From: Planctomycetota bacterium
GTDB lineage: Bacteria; Planctomycetota; SZUA-567; H5-PLA8
DNA: 53,424 bases
Direction: 5' to 3'
Assembly (NCBI GenBank): GCA_023150555.1
Contig: JAKLKQ010000050.1
Span: 1 to 53,424 of the forward strand
Part shown: in pieces, positions 25,738 to 34,978 of the stretch
Numbering within the stretch: the stretch's first letter is position 1
How the letters are laid out: each line of letters starts with the position of its first letter
The notes under the pieces: generated by a model
What the model saw: only the letters and a program-made list of their open reading frames with translations
What the model was told of the DNA's origin: nothing
Databases searched by the model: none
Program-made: the position numbers and the translations under genes

Positions 25738-26955
25738 ATGGGCATGACCGAAGCTGAACGCGACCGCTGGGCCGCCGAACGCCTGGAACAATGGCGCTGC
25801 GCCCGGGAACAGGAGGCGCTGAGCGCGCTGCTGAAGTGGCAACGCGACCGCGCCTATGGGCTCGCGCTCCGCATCCTCGGCCAAGCCCAGGACGCGGAGG
25901 ATGCCGTGCAGCAGGCCTTTCTCAAACTGCTTTCGCGGCGCGAAGGCTTCGCGGACCTGGGTGCCTTCCGCGCCGCCGTCCGGCGTGCGGTCGCGCAGTG
26001 CGCCGTCGACGCCGCGCGCGCGCGCCGTTCGCGAAACAACCGGGAACGCGCCATGAACCAGCCCATGCCCCGCCCCGACGACGCGCCGCCGGTACACGCC
26101 GAGCGCGCCGAGACTGCACGCATGCTGCACGAAGAACTCCAGCAGCTCGGCGAAGACGAACGCGCGCTCCTGGTGCTCTGCTTCCAGGAAGGCGCCGACC
26201 TGGCGGAGGCCTCCGAGGTCCTGGCCGTGCCCCGCGAGACCCTCCGCGACCGCCTCGCGCGCACGCTCAAGGTTTTGCGCGAGCGTCTCGGCAAGCGCGG
26301 CCTGATGCTCTCCCTGCTCGGCGTCGCGGGGCTCTTCGGGGAGGGCGCGGCGCAGGCAGCGCCGGCGCGCCTCTGCGCGGCGCTCGACGCACAGCTGGCC
26401 GGCCCGCCTTGCTCGCAGGTGCCCGTCTGCCTGCCGCCCGCCGTGAATCCATCCGCATGCTTCGCGAAGGCCGGTCTTTCCTTGGAAGCCGCGCCGGCAC
26501 TGGGCGCGAAGGGCCCGGCGCTCACCACCGCCGCGCTGGTGCTCGCCACGATGGCCGCGGTCGTCGCCTTCAACCGCCAGGCGCAACCCGCCGCCGGTCC
26601 CGCACCTTCGCCCCCCGCGCCGGCAGCGGTTGATCCCGCACCGAAGTCCGCGGTCGCGCCCACGCCCGCCAAACCCGCATCGCCTGCCAAGCCCGCCGCT
26701 GACGCAAAGGCGGCCACTCCGGCGATGGACCTTCCGGCTCAAGTGCGTGCGGCGATGATCGCTGCGTTTCCCGATTTCGTGCCCGAGCGCCTCGAGATCG
26801 AACAGCGCGGCGGGAAGAAGGTCTACGAGATCGAAGGCAAGGCCAAAGGCAAGCCCTACGAGGTCGTCGTGGACGAAGATGGCCGCGTGCTGAAGATCGA
26901 AGCCGACGAGCCGGACGAGGACAACGAGGCGCCAAAGCCCAGCGATGAATTTTAG
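25738..26955 (+). CDS. ECF-like sigma factor fused to a membrane segment and PepSY-like domain
   Basis: The 405-aa protein starts as an ECF sigma factor: region 2 (about 25-100: DRAYGLALRILGQAQDAEDAVQQAFLKLLSR) and region 4 (about 125-185: LGEDERALLVLCFQEGADLAEASEVLAVPRETLRDRLARTLKVLRERL). A hydrophobic stretch at 189-208 and a clearer one at about 260-278 (PALTTAALVLATMAAVVAF) follow, then a Pro/Ala linker (280-328) and a C-terminal PepSY-like domain (331-388: VRAAMIAAFPDFVPERLEI...KVYEIEGKAKGKPYEVVVDEDGRVLKIE). With one crossing the last domain would face outward, making a membrane-tethered sigma factor. AAAGGA precedes the ATG. The downstream gene encodes a secreted protein with the same kind of domain. 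Confidence 0.82.
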   Translation: MGMTEAERDRWAAERLEQWRCAREQEALSALLKWQRDRAYGLALRILGQAQDAEDAVQQAFLKLLSRREGFADLGAFRAAVRRAVAQCAVDAARARRSRNNRERAMNQPMPRPDDAPPVHAERAETARMLHEELQQLGEDERALLVLCFQEGADLAEASEVLAVPRETLRDRLARTLKVLRERLGKRGLMLSLLGVAGLFGEGAAQAAPARLCAALDAQLAGPPCSQVPVCLPPAVNPSACFAKAGLSLEAAPALGAKGPALTTAALVLATMAAVVAFNRQAQPAAGPAPSPPAPAAVDPAPKSAVAPTPAKPASPAKPAADAKAATPAMDLPAQVRAAMIAAFPDFVPERLEIEQRGGKKVYEIEGKAKGKPYEVVVDEDGRVLKIEADEPDEDNEAPKPSDEF

Positions 26956-27014
26956 CGAAGGCCGTTGTGAGCCTTCGCCGTGCTGAAGCGAAGAACCGTA
27001 AGAGGAGAACGGAC

Positions 27015-27440
27015 ATGAGAAACCGATGGATGGCGTTGCTCGCCGTCGCCGCGCTGGCGGGCGCACTGCACACGACGAATGCCGTCGCCGAGGACGAAGG
27101 CGGCGAAAAAGAGGTGAAGGTCGACCTGAAGGACGTTCCCGAGAACGTCAAGAAGGCCGCCACAGACGCGGTGAAGGGCCTGGTCCTGACCGAAGCCGAG
27201 AAGGAGACGAAGGCCAGTAAGGACGTCTACGAGCTGGAAGGCAAGGTAGGCGACAAGAAGTACGAAGTCGTCGTGGACGCCGACGGCAAGGTCCTGAAGT
27301 CCGGCGAGGACGATGAAGGCGAGAATGAAGACGACGACGATGACGATGATGCCAAGACGGGCGCCGAGAAGAGAGGCGAAAAGCACAAGAAGAGCGGCAA
27401 GAAACAGGGCGAAGAGAAGTCGGAGAAGAACGACGACTGA
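27015..27440 (+). CDS. Secreted PepSY-like protein with acidic and basic tails
   Basis: The 141-aa product has a signal peptide (WMALLAVAALAGALHTTNAVA), one PepSY-like domain (about 35-96: LKDVPENVKKAATDAVKGL ... DVYELEGKVGDKKYEVVVDADGKVLKS), then an Asp-rich run and a Lys-rich tail. The YELEG...KKYEVVVDADGKVLK block closely matches the C-terminal domain of the sigma-factor fusion 60 nt upstream (YEIEG...KPYEVVVDEDGRVLK). GAGGAG precedes the ATG at 27015. PepSY proteins often inhibit proteases or bind ligands in the envelope; here it may compete with or signal to the fused domain, which is inference. A hairpin terminator follows. Confidence 0.8.
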   Translation: MRNRWMALLAVAALAGALHTTNAVAEDEGGEKEVKVDLKDVPENVKKAATDAVKGLVLTEAEKETKASKDVYELEGKVGDKKYEVVVDADGKVLKSGEDDEGENEDDDDDDDAKTGAEKRGEKHKKSGKKQGEEKSEKNDD

Positions 27441-27470
27441 TCCGCTGGCATCTCCTGTCCAATAACAGAA

Positions 27471-27500
27471 ACGGCCCGGACGGAAGATCGTCCGGGCCGT
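27471..27500. terminator. Hairpin terminator between convergent genes
   Basis: A perfect 12-bp stem (27471-27482 with 27489-27500) and a GAAGAT loop lie 30 nt after the PepSY-like gene and 27 nt before the end of the opposing peptidase gene. T-rich tails are weak on both sides, so it may act in either direction. Confidence 0.7.
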
Positions 27501-27527
27501 TCACTTCTTGCCCATGCCGATCTTCGG

Positions 27528-28745
27528 TTATTGGGGCTCGACGTGGCGCCTGAAGGGAACTTCGTAGGCGATCTTCAGTTCGTTCATCCCCCTGCGCGGC
27601 GCCTCCGGCACCTGCGCGCGCACCACGATGCCCGCCTGCGTCGGCCACGATTGCCACTGCGCCCGTTCCAACTCGCGGCCGTGCCAGCGCACGGCGTTGA
27701 TCTGCGCGCGGCGGTCGAGCGTCGCCTGAAACACCATGCCTTCGGGCAGGGTCTTCACCGACTCCTCCACCGGGAACGCGATCGTCGCCGTCCAGCCGCG
27801 GTCGACGGGCGTGCGCCCGAACCACGGCACGCCTTCCAGGATCATCTGCGAGATCGCGCGCCGCGAGCGTCGTCGCGCCGTGTAGTCCTCGCCGAAGGGC
27901 ATCAAGGCCGCCATGCGCCCGCCGCTGACGACGTCGCACGGATAGTTGGCATGGTGCTGGAAAAAACGCACTTCCTCGCCGATCTCCATCACGCGCAGCA
28001 GCCGCGCGAGCCCAGCGCGCACGCTGTCCTCGATCGGGTAGTAGTTCTCCGTGCCCTCGAGCACCATGCAGAAGCAGCCGTGGTTCCGCGCCAGCCAGCC
28101 GGGCAGGTTGTGGCGCGGCTCCATCCATAGCCGCAGCTGTCCGTCCTGCGGATAGCCGGCCTTCGCGCCGGCGAAGCTCATCTCGCGAGCGACTTCGTAC
28201 AAGGTCGGTATCGACCATTTATGGTTGACCGTCGGGTACAGGTACGCGCTGTCGCCCATGCCGCCGCCGGCCAGGCCGTGGAAATCGAAATGCGCGTCGG
28301 GAATCCAGGCTTCTACCAGCTCACGCAACGCGCGGCCTTCGGCGGTCGCCGGAGGCTGGCCCGGGAGGTGGACTTGCGTGGCAGGAACGGCGCCGTTGCC
28401 TTGCTTATCGGGCAGGTTGCCGGCGGTGCCGTCTGGATTCGTCACCGGCACCACCAGCACAACCTGGCGCTGCAGGTGGACGCGGTGCTGAGGCTCGAGC
28501 AGCGTTCGCGCGAGACCCAGCGCCACCGCGCGCCCGACCTCCTCGTTCCCGTCCGTGCCGCCCGAAACCAGCAGCACACTCTTGCGTTCATCAGGAATCG
28601 CGGGATCCGTCACCGTCAGCAGCGGAATGGACCGGCCCTGGGCGGAACGGCCGATCTCCTGGTAGGCAGCGATCCCCGGCGCCTGCGCGGCGATCGCGCG
28701 GCACTCGTTCATCACGTCTTCATACGTCGGATACGGACATTCCAT
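27528..28745 (-). CDS. M14-like metallocarboxypeptidase with altered zinc site
   Basis: M14 peptidases remove C-terminal residues or cleave peptidoglycan side chains, using zinc held by H-x-x-E and a distal His. The 405-aa protein keeps the fold markers: IGRSAQGRSIPLLTVT, VVPVTNPDGTAGN, distal His156 in HFDFHG, and Glu in MVLEGTENYYP. The first motif reads SGGTDGNEEVG, so Asp65 stands where His is expected, with Glu68 as usual. Asp can bind zinc, and a Gln variant is known in Helicobacter Csd4, so activity is possible but unproven. No signal peptide. GAGGA precedes the ATG; it follows the NHL-like gene by 12 nt and ends the operon. Confidence 0.78.
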   Translation of the reverse strand: MECPYPTYEDVMNECRAIAAQAPGIAAYQEIGRSAQGRSIPLLTVTDPAIPDERKSVLLVSGGTDGNEEVGRAVALGLARTLLEPQHRVHLQRQVVLVVPVTNPDGTAGNLPDKQGNGAVPATQVHLPGQPPATAEGRALRELVEAWIPDAHFDFHGLAGGGMGDSAYLYPTVNHKWSIPTLYEVAREMSFAGAKAGYPQDGQLRLWMEPRHNLPGWLARNHGCFCMVLEGTENYYPIEDSVRAGLARLLRVMEIGEEVRFFQHHANYPCDVVSGGRMAALMPFGEDYTARRRSRRAISQMILEGVPWFGRTPVDRGWTATIAFPVEESVKTLPEGMVFQATLDRRAQINAVRWHGRELERAQWQSWPTQAGIVVRAQVPEAPRRGMNELKIAYEVPFRRHVEPQ

Positions 28746-28757
28746 ACTCGCGAATCC

Positions 28758-31325
28758 TCACTGGCCCTTGGCCGTGGCGCTGAGCATGAAGGTCTTTTCG
28801 ATGCGCAGCAAGCGAATGTTGACGATGTCACTGACGTAGATCCAGTCGTCGGTTGCGTCCACGCAATGCGGATACGCGAGAGGGATGTCGGGCGTCGGGA
28901 CCAGGTCGCCTTCCAGACCGCCCATCGAATCGCGGTTGCCGTAGGTTCCGAACGATAGGACCGCGTTGCTTTCGTTATCCACCACCCCGACGCGCGGCAA
29001 CAGGCTGGACGGATAATAGATTCGCCCGTAGCCGTCCACGCCGAACCAAGGCGTGCGGGAGAACGACGGGCTGATCGCGCCGAAGGGCACTTCGTACACC
29101 TTCGCCGGCGCTTCAGGCTCGGTGGGAAACAGGTTGCCGCCGCGCGAGCCCGTCGGCGCGAACTTGTAGATCCGCCCGGTGCTGTCCAACAAGTTGCGGT
29201 CCTTCTCGAAGCCCTTGGGCAGGTTCTCCACCTTGCCGTCGGACTTTCCTGCATACAGGTTGCCTTGCAGGTCGAAGCGCACGCCGGCCGCGCGGACCTT
29301 TTCGAATGTTTTGAAGAGCAACCCGTCCTTCGGCCCCTTCTCTTTCCCGGCGGCGTGGAAGCGCAAGTGGCCGCCGTAGTCCGCGCCCGTGCCCAGCGCG
29401 TTCATAGTCACCAGGCTCCCGTCGAAGGCCACCGCGATACCGCGGTCGCCCATGCCGAGACCGATGCGCCAGTCGTTGCTGACCACCGGCGTGAATGCGT
29501 TCTCCTTTGAGCCGTCTGGCGGCGCCGGATCCATGAACGCGCCGTCCATCCGGAACCGCGCCACCGCGCGACGGTCCTGGTGCGTGTACAGGCACCGGTT
29601 CCGCGGATCGATGGCGAGGCTAAGCGCACGGAGCGGCGTCTCTTCGTCCACCATGAGCTTCTTGAACTGGGGCTTGGCCCAATCGTTCAACAGGAAGCAG
29701 TTGTTGAAGCCGTCGGCGACATACACGTTCTCGGTCTTTGGGTCGACGATGAAGTGCTGCAAGTCTAGCGCGCGCTGCGGGCCAGCCTCGTAGAAATCCT
29801 TCACGAGTTGCAGGCCCGCGCCCGCATCCTTGTACACGCGCACCGGCAGCGCCGCGTAGGCGACCCAGACGAAGGTCTCGCCGTTCGATTCGACCGCGGC
29901 CAGGTAAGTGGTCTGGTCGAAGTGGTGCACGGGGCACAGCGCCTCGGTGGCGGCGGGCGCGGTGTCCTTGCTCCAGTCGTTGAACTTGAGCAGCGTCAGT
30001 TTGCCCGCGCCATGGAAATGGCCGAAGCGCGTCGTCACGTACAGCGCCTTCGACTTCGGGCTGACGGCGACCGCGTCGGGGTATTCGACGGGGATCTCGC
30101 GCAGGATCATTCCCTCGCCGCTCAGGACCAGGACGCGCTTGTTCTGGCGGTCGCACGCGAAGACGTGGCCTTCCGCGTCGGCGGTAACGCCCTGAAGCGC
30201 GGCGTACGTACCGTACTTGAAGTCCGCGATCGCCGACGGGCCGCGTTCCTTGAAGTCGCCGAGCACCTTGTCCTCGGGCAGCGCGAAAAAGACCGCGGCT
30301 TTGCGCGTCGCGGCATCCACCTTGAATATCTGTCCGTCGCGCCAGAAACCGGTCTTCGACGCGCCGGTGCGGTTTCGTCCCGTAGATGCGGCGCCGAAGA
30401 TGCCGCTCAGGTAAAAGCTCTTTCCGTCCGGCGACGGGGCAACCTGCATCGGCCCGACCACGGCGGTCTCGTCCTTCTTGCCGTCCGCAATGATCGAAGG
30501 TTCGTTGACGAATCTGTCCTCGAGCACCGGCTTTTCGGGGATCGTGCCGTCCGTGTTGATCGTCATCAGGCGGTAGCCGAAGCTGATCAGCAGGCTGTTC
30601 GGATCGGCCGACGGCACCAGATCGGCGATCGCGCCGCGCGTTCCGCAGATGGGCGTCTTTGAGAGCGCCGGCGAACTGAGGTCGTTGTACTGCGGCGTGT
30701 AGCTACCGTCCTCGCACACGTTGACGCCCCAGCCTTTCATCGCGTCGAGCGGCTTGCCGGCAGGCGGCGGAAAGACCGTACGCAGGTAATCGCCCTTCGG
30801 GTCGTACTGGCGAATCGCGGGCGGGCCATAGTTGTCGGCGTTGCCCATCACGTACACTTTGCCGTCCGATTTCACCTCCATGCCGGTCAGGCGCCAAGCC
30901 GCATGGTCGCCCTGGCCCATCTCCTTGCTGTAGAACGCGTACGGATCGCCGCCCACGATCTGCTTCAGCTTCGATCCCATGCCCGCGCGCACGCGCACGG
31001 CAAGTTTCGACGCATCTGCCGCCGTCTGGCCGTAATCGTCCTTGCCGTCCCAGACGATCTGCTGCGCCGCCGAGTCCGCCTTGAGCGGCACGGGCGGGTT
31101 CTTGCCCAGCACGCCCGCCGCAAGGTGCCGCACCACGGTGCCGGTGGCCGGATCGACGATCGCAACTTCGACGTCGGCCATGCGGCTGAGTTCAAAGGTG
31201 ACGGTCCGCTGGCTGGACGCCGCGTCGACTTTCATTTCGGGCACCTTGGCCCAGGAGAGTTCCTCGGCCTGCGTCCCCGCGACGGCGATAAGCAAGAGCA
31301 CAGAAAAAAGGCTGGTGCGTGGCAT
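28758..31325 (-). CDS. Secreted NHL-like beta-propeller protein with FlgD-like Ig domain (copy A)
   Basis: The 855-aa product has a signal peptide (LFSVLLLIAVAGTQA), an FlgD-like Ig domain (about 35-115: VEVAIVDPATGTVVRHLAAGVL ... QIVWDGKDDYG) and a long series of propeller blades (MEVKSDGKVYVMGNADNYG; AVAVSPKSKALYVTTRFG; HFIVDPKTENVYVADGFNN; HCVDATDDWIYVSDIVN). No catalytic residues were recognised; such proteins typically bind ligands or organise surface complexes. ATG at 31325 is favoured by AAGGAG and by the signal peptide; it overlaps the SGNH stop by one base. It is more divergent than copies B and C but shares the Ig domain. The M14-like peptidase follows. Confidence 0.78.
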   Translation of the reverse strand: MPRTSLFSVLLLIAVAGTQAEELSWAKVPEMKVDAASSQRTVTFELSRMADVEVAIVDPATGTVVRHLAAGVLGKNPPVPLKADSAAQQIVWDGKDDYGQTAADASKLAVRVRAGMGSKLKQIVGGDPYAFYSKEMGQGDHAAWRLTGMEVKSDGKVYVMGNADNYGPPAIRQYDPKGDYLRTVFPPPAGKPLDAMKGWGVNVCEDGSYTPQYNDLSSPALSKTPICGTRGAIADLVPSADPNSLLISFGYRLMTINTDGTIPEKPVLEDRFVNEPSIIADGKKDETAVVGPMQVAPSPDGKSFYLSGIFGAASTGRNRTGASKTGFWRDGQIFKVDAATRKAAVFFALPEDKVLGDFKERGPSAIADFKYGTYAALQGVTADAEGHVFACDRQNKRVLVLSGEGMILREIPVEYPDAVAVSPKSKALYVTTRFGHFHGAGKLTLLKFNDWSKDTAPAATEALCPVHHFDQTTYLAAVESNGETFVWVAYAALPVRVYKDAGAGLQLVKDFYEAGPQRALDLQHFIVDPKTENVYVADGFNNCFLLNDWAKPQFKKLMVDEETPLRALSLAIDPRNRCLYTHQDRRAVARFRMDGAFMDPAPPDGSKENAFTPVVSNDWRIGLGMGDRGIAVAFDGSLVTMNALGTGADYGGHLRFHAAGKEKGPKDGLLFKTFEKVRAAGVRFDLQGNLYAGKSDGKVENLPKGFEKDRNLLDSTGRIYKFAPTGSRGGNLFPTEPEAPAKVYEVPFGAISPSFSRTPWFGVDGYGRIYYPSSLLPRVGVVDNESNAVLSFGTYGNRDSMGGLEGDLVPTPDIPLAYPHCVDATDDWIYVSDIVNIRLLRIEKTFMLSATAKGQ

Positions 31326-31992
31326 CAGGCTACTCCTTGCCGTACGGGTTGGGATTGCAGCGCCTGCCAAGCCGCTTCCTGCAACGCGCCCGCGGCATCC
31401 GGCGGCAAATCAACCAGGGTCATGCCGCCGGCCTGGATGCGGGCGTCCTGCCCCTCGGGCGATCGGTGCATGAAGAGGCCGAAGTAGATACAGGCGGCCA
31501 GGTACGACCCCGCGGGGCTGGCGTGGGAACCGTCGGGCTGGTAGAGCTCGATCTCCGGGCGGTCGGCCTGGATGCGGTGCCAGGCGCGAGAGACCGGCGC
31601 CAGCGCGATGCGCTGCTCCCGCGCCAAGCGTATCGCCGCCGCGTCGATCTCCGGTTGGAGTTCCGCCTGGCCCTTGCGGCACCAGACCATGCAGAGCGTG
31701 ACCGGCGCGCCCGCGAAGCGCAGGTGCGGTTCCAGTCCGGCGAAGTCCTCGGCCAGCGCGTCGTATCCGGCGAAGGGATGGGTCTGCTGCTGGAGCACGA
31801 TGCGATCCCACGGATGCATGCGTATCGCAAGCCGCGTCGTGGGCTCCTTCACGTGCCACGAAAGCGGCCGCCCGTCGGGCGCGACCATGCTGACGTCGGC
31901 CTGCGGCCGCCCCCCTGGCGCAGCATGTGCCGGACCATGAACGGCATGCCGTTGAAGTAGGTGTGACTGTTCCCGATGAAGAGAATACGCAT
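31325..31992 (-). pseudogene. SGNH/GDSL hydrolase with an internal frameshift
   Basis: Two overlapping frames encode one SGNH esterase. The first starts at ATG 31992 (MRILFIGNSHTYFNGMPFMV, with the block I GNSHT motif); the second carries the rest, ending near block V DGSHASPAGSYLA. They join if the reading frame slips back by one base at the six-G run on the minus strand near 31910-31916, giving RQGGRPQADVSMVAPDG and a complete 222-aa enzyme. A lost G, an assembly error, or -1 frameshifting (the site reads G-GGG-GGC) would all fit. It lies 17 nt after NHL copy B and overlaps copy A by one base. As a family, SGNH enzymes remove acyl or acetyl groups, often from carbohydrates; the substrate here is unknown. 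Confidence 0.75.
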
Positions 31993-32009
31993 GGTCGTTG
32001 GCCCGGAAC

Positions 32010-34934
32010 TCACTTTCCGGCCGCGTCCGGAACGCCGCGCAGCGGCACCTTCGCGTCCTGGTGGTATCCGAGCCTGGCCTGCACGATGCGGCCGTTGCCG
32101 ACGTCTCCGATGTAGAGGTAACGGTCGGAGAGCGTCGCGACGTGGCTGGGCTGCATCAGCGCGATCTCGTCGCCACCCAAGGGCTTCGGGTTCGGCGCGG
32201 TCCACTGCGGGTCCTTCGACAGCGGTGCGCCGTCGTCGACGTTGCCGTACTGGCCGATGCGCATGATCAGATTGCCATTCTTGTCCAGCACCGCAACGCT
32301 GAACTGGTCGGTCTCGGGCGCGAACGAACGCGCAAAGTAGTCCAGCGTGAAGCGGCTCTGCTGCCAGCAGATGCAGCCGGGCGCGATCTTGAATGAGCAG
32401 TTGCCCACGCCCCCGTAGAACCAGTCGGCGCCTTCAATCCACACGCTGTTCATGGTGTAGCCCGAAATGTCCGGGCTGCGCTTGGGTTTGTCCGCGTCCG
32501 GCAGCGGAATGGGCGCATTTGCGTTATCCGAGAGCCACTTGTTCCTGCCCGCCGGAACCCGCATCAGCGTGCCGCTGATAAAGTTGAAGTATTTCTTGTG
32601 GTCGTAGACGCGCGGGATATGCGACATCAGGTAGACGTTGTCCTCGGCGTCGATGCCCAGCCCGTCGATGCCGGACATGCCAGGCACCGCGTCGCGCATC
32701 ACTTCCTGGCCGTACTCGTCCCAGATGTGCACGCAGCCGCCGTTGAGCCCCGCGAAGTTGCGGCCGGGATAGCCCGGCGGCGCGTACTTCTTGCCGCCGC
32801 CCAGCGCGGGGTCCTTGCGCTTGGCTTGCTCGGGCGTCAGCGGCGCGCCCTTGGTCGCACACGCTACGGCGATGTGGCCGCGCGGCGATACGTACAGGCC
32901 GCCCTGCGAATAGTCGCCTGACGAATCGGAAGGCAGCGCCAGGCCGGCGATGATCGCCGAGCCCTTGTCCATGCCCTCTTCGCCGTAGTCCCAAGGAATC
33001 TCGCGCCAGGTGGCGGAGTCGTAGCGCAGCACCCGGTGCGCGGGCTCCACCTGCCGCAGATACGCGCGGCCCTTGATGTCGAAGGTCATGTCTTCCGCCC
33101 ACTGTATGGGAAGCTCGATCGAGCTCACCTTGCCCGAGCCCGGATCGATCACCAGCGGCGTGTGGAAGCTGCCGCCGCCGACCCAATGCTCGTTCTCGGT
33201 AACGTACAACTTGCCGTTGGCCGGGTTGACGTACAGGCGCTGGTGGCCTTTGTTGCTCTTCAACCGCACGACGCGCTCTGCGGCCTCTTTGCCGAGGTCG
33301 CAGGCGACTTCCAGCTTGCCGCCCTTGGGCCGCAGCATTAGGAGGTTGGATTTGCCCCAGGCGTCGCGGAAGTTGAAGTCCTCCTTGTCGCCCTCGCCGT
33401 ATCCGCGGCTGGCTGCCGCGCCGCCGGGGTTCAGCCACACGGTCGGCTCCGCAGCCCAGAAGTCCACCGACGCGCGGACGTCGCTGCCGCAAGTCGGATC
33501 GCCCCAGCCGGCGTCGCCGCCGCTGCGGATCACCCACGGCAGGTCATAGGACGCCACCGTCTTGGGGTCGTCGAACGACTTGATGACCGTGAGCTTGGCA
33601 GGCACCTTGTCGGACTGACCCTTCAGGCCCGGATGCCGGGCCCAGATCGAGCCGTTCAGATTCCACGAGAAGACCCAGATCTCGCCGGTCTTGGGCGCCA
33701 CATGTACCTGCACCGGGCGGTTGACCTTCACGCTCTTGAGCAGCTTGGCGCTCGTATCGAAAACGTCCACGCAGTTGCGGATGTAATCGGCGACGTACAC
33801 GCGGCCTTGGCCGTCGCAGGCCACGCCAGGCGTCAGGCCGCTGTCGCGGTCCATCTCCCCGCAGAAGATCTTAGGCGGCGCGTCGCCTTCGTAGTCCATG
33901 ACGGTCACGCCGCCCTGCCAGGTCTTCGTTCCGCGCCCGCCCCAACCGCGCGAGTAGTTCGAGAAACCCGCCATGTAAAGGCGCTTGCCATCGGGGCTGA
34001 AGGCGACGGAGTACGGACAGCAGCGCGTGTCCTTGGCCAGGTCGCCATCCCACTTCTTGTCCTTCTCGGCGTTGAACCACGTCTGCGGGCCGCTCAGGTC
34101 CAGGCCGCCGGTGGAGCCGTCGGTGGACAGGCGGCTGAGGCAGAGCTTCACCAGCGCGATGCGTTCGCCATGCACCGCCATGCCGAACGCGCCCGGCACG
34201 GAGAACTGCTTGCGGTTGGTGCCTTGGCCCGCGGTGAGAAAGGTGTTCTGATTCAAGCCGTGCTTCTGCGGCCGGGAGTAGCCCTGTGGGTAGTCTTTCC
34301 ACTCCAGGCCCTGGACGTCCTTGAGCTTGGCGGCTGGGAACGGGTAGATCGTGCGCACGTAGTTGCCGCTGTGGTCGAACAGGCGCAGGTGGTCGACGCC
34401 GTTGCCGTCGTAGACGTAGACGCCTTCGGGCGCGGGCGCGGCGATAACGTCTTCGGTCCAGGCCTCTCCGGCACCTCCGACCGAGACGCGCTTCCTCGGA
34501 TCCCAGAACAGGCTCTTCTCGTACTGCGGCTTGAGCCCCAGCGACACGCGCACGATGCAGTTTTCCTTATCGTCGATGTACTTGCCGCAGTCGTCCTTCC
34601 CGTCCCAGACCACGGTCTGCTCTTTGCTGTTCTTCTGAAACGGAGGCGGCGCGTTCTCGCCCAGCACGCCGCTGGCCAGGTGCCGCACGATCTCGCCGCC
34701 GTCGCGCTCGACGGCGACCGTCGCGTCGCAGAAGCCCTTCGTGACAAAACGGATCGAGACCTGGTCGCCGTTGCGCGTGACGGCCGGTGCCTCGGCGAAC
34801 TCGAAGACGGCCTCGCGCTTGACGCGGAGTTCCGCCGGAATCTCCGCGGGCGCCTCAGCCGAGCGGGCATGGGCTGCCGCGAGAACGGCCAGCAATAGCA
34901 TCCCGAGACCGCCGTGCACGCTCCGAACCGTCAT
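32010..34934 (-). CDS. Secreted NHL-like beta-propeller protein with FlgD-like Ig domain (copy B)
   Basis: The 974-aa protein has a signal peptide (GGLGMLLLAVLAAAHARSA), an FlgD-like domain (DATVAVERDGGEIVRHLASGVLGE ... TVVWDGKDDCGKYIDD) and many propeller strands (PEGVYVYDGNGVDHLRLFDHSGNYVRTIYPFP; GVACDGQGRVYVADYIRNCVDVFDTSAKL; YVNPANGKLYVTENEHW; DGLGIDAEDNVYLMSHIPRVYD). It closely parallels copy C. Several Cys pairs (CCPYS, CICW) are present but no CxxCH heme motif. An ideal GGAGGTGA site precedes the ATG at 34934, 44 nt after the regulator gene. Probably a periplasmic or surface binding protein; the ligand is unknown. Confidence 0.8.
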   Translation of the reverse strand: MTVRSVHGGLGMLLLAVLAAAHARSAEAPAEIPAELRVKREAVFEFAEAPAVTRNGDQVSIRFVTKGFCDATVAVERDGGEIVRHLASGVLGENAPPPFQKNSKEQTVVWDGKDDCGKYIDDKENCIVRVSLGLKPQYEKSLFWDPRKRVSVGGAGEAWTEDVIAAPAPEGVYVYDGNGVDHLRLFDHSGNYVRTIYPFPAAKLKDVQGLEWKDYPQGYSRPQKHGLNQNTFLTAGQGTNRKQFSVPGAFGMAVHGERIALVKLCLSRLSTDGSTGGLDLSGPQTWFNAEKDKKWDGDLAKDTRCCPYSVAFSPDGKRLYMAGFSNYSRGWGGRGTKTWQGGVTVMDYEGDAPPKIFCGEMDRDSGLTPGVACDGQGRVYVADYIRNCVDVFDTSAKLLKSVKVNRPVQVHVAPKTGEIWVFSWNLNGSIWARHPGLKGQSDKVPAKLTVIKSFDDPKTVASYDLPWVIRSGGDAGWGDPTCGSDVRASVDFWAAEPTVWLNPGGAAASRGYGEGDKEDFNFRDAWGKSNLLMLRPKGGKLEVACDLGKEAAERVVRLKSNKGHQRLYVNPANGKLYVTENEHWVGGGSFHTPLVIDPGSGKVSSIELPIQWAEDMTFDIKGRAYLRQVEPAHRVLRYDSATWREIPWDYGEEGMDKGSAIIAGLALPSDSSGDYSQGGLYVSPRGHIAVACATKGAPLTPEQAKRKDPALGGGKKYAPPGYPGRNFAGLNGGCVHIWDEYGQEVMRDAVPGMSGIDGLGIDAEDNVYLMSHIPRVYDHKKYFNFISGTLMRVPAGRNKWLSDNANAPIPLPDADKPKRSPDISGYTMNSVWIEGADWFYGGVGNCSFKIAPGCICWQQSRFTLDYFARSFAPETDQFSVAVLDKNGNLIMRIGQYGNVDDGAPLSKDPQWTAPNPKPLGGDEIALMQPSHVATLSDRYLYIGDVGNGRIVQARLGYHQDAKVPLRGVPDAAGK

Positions 34935-34978
34935 CGCTCACCTCCGTTGTCCACCGTTCCGGTAATTCGTTCGTTCGC

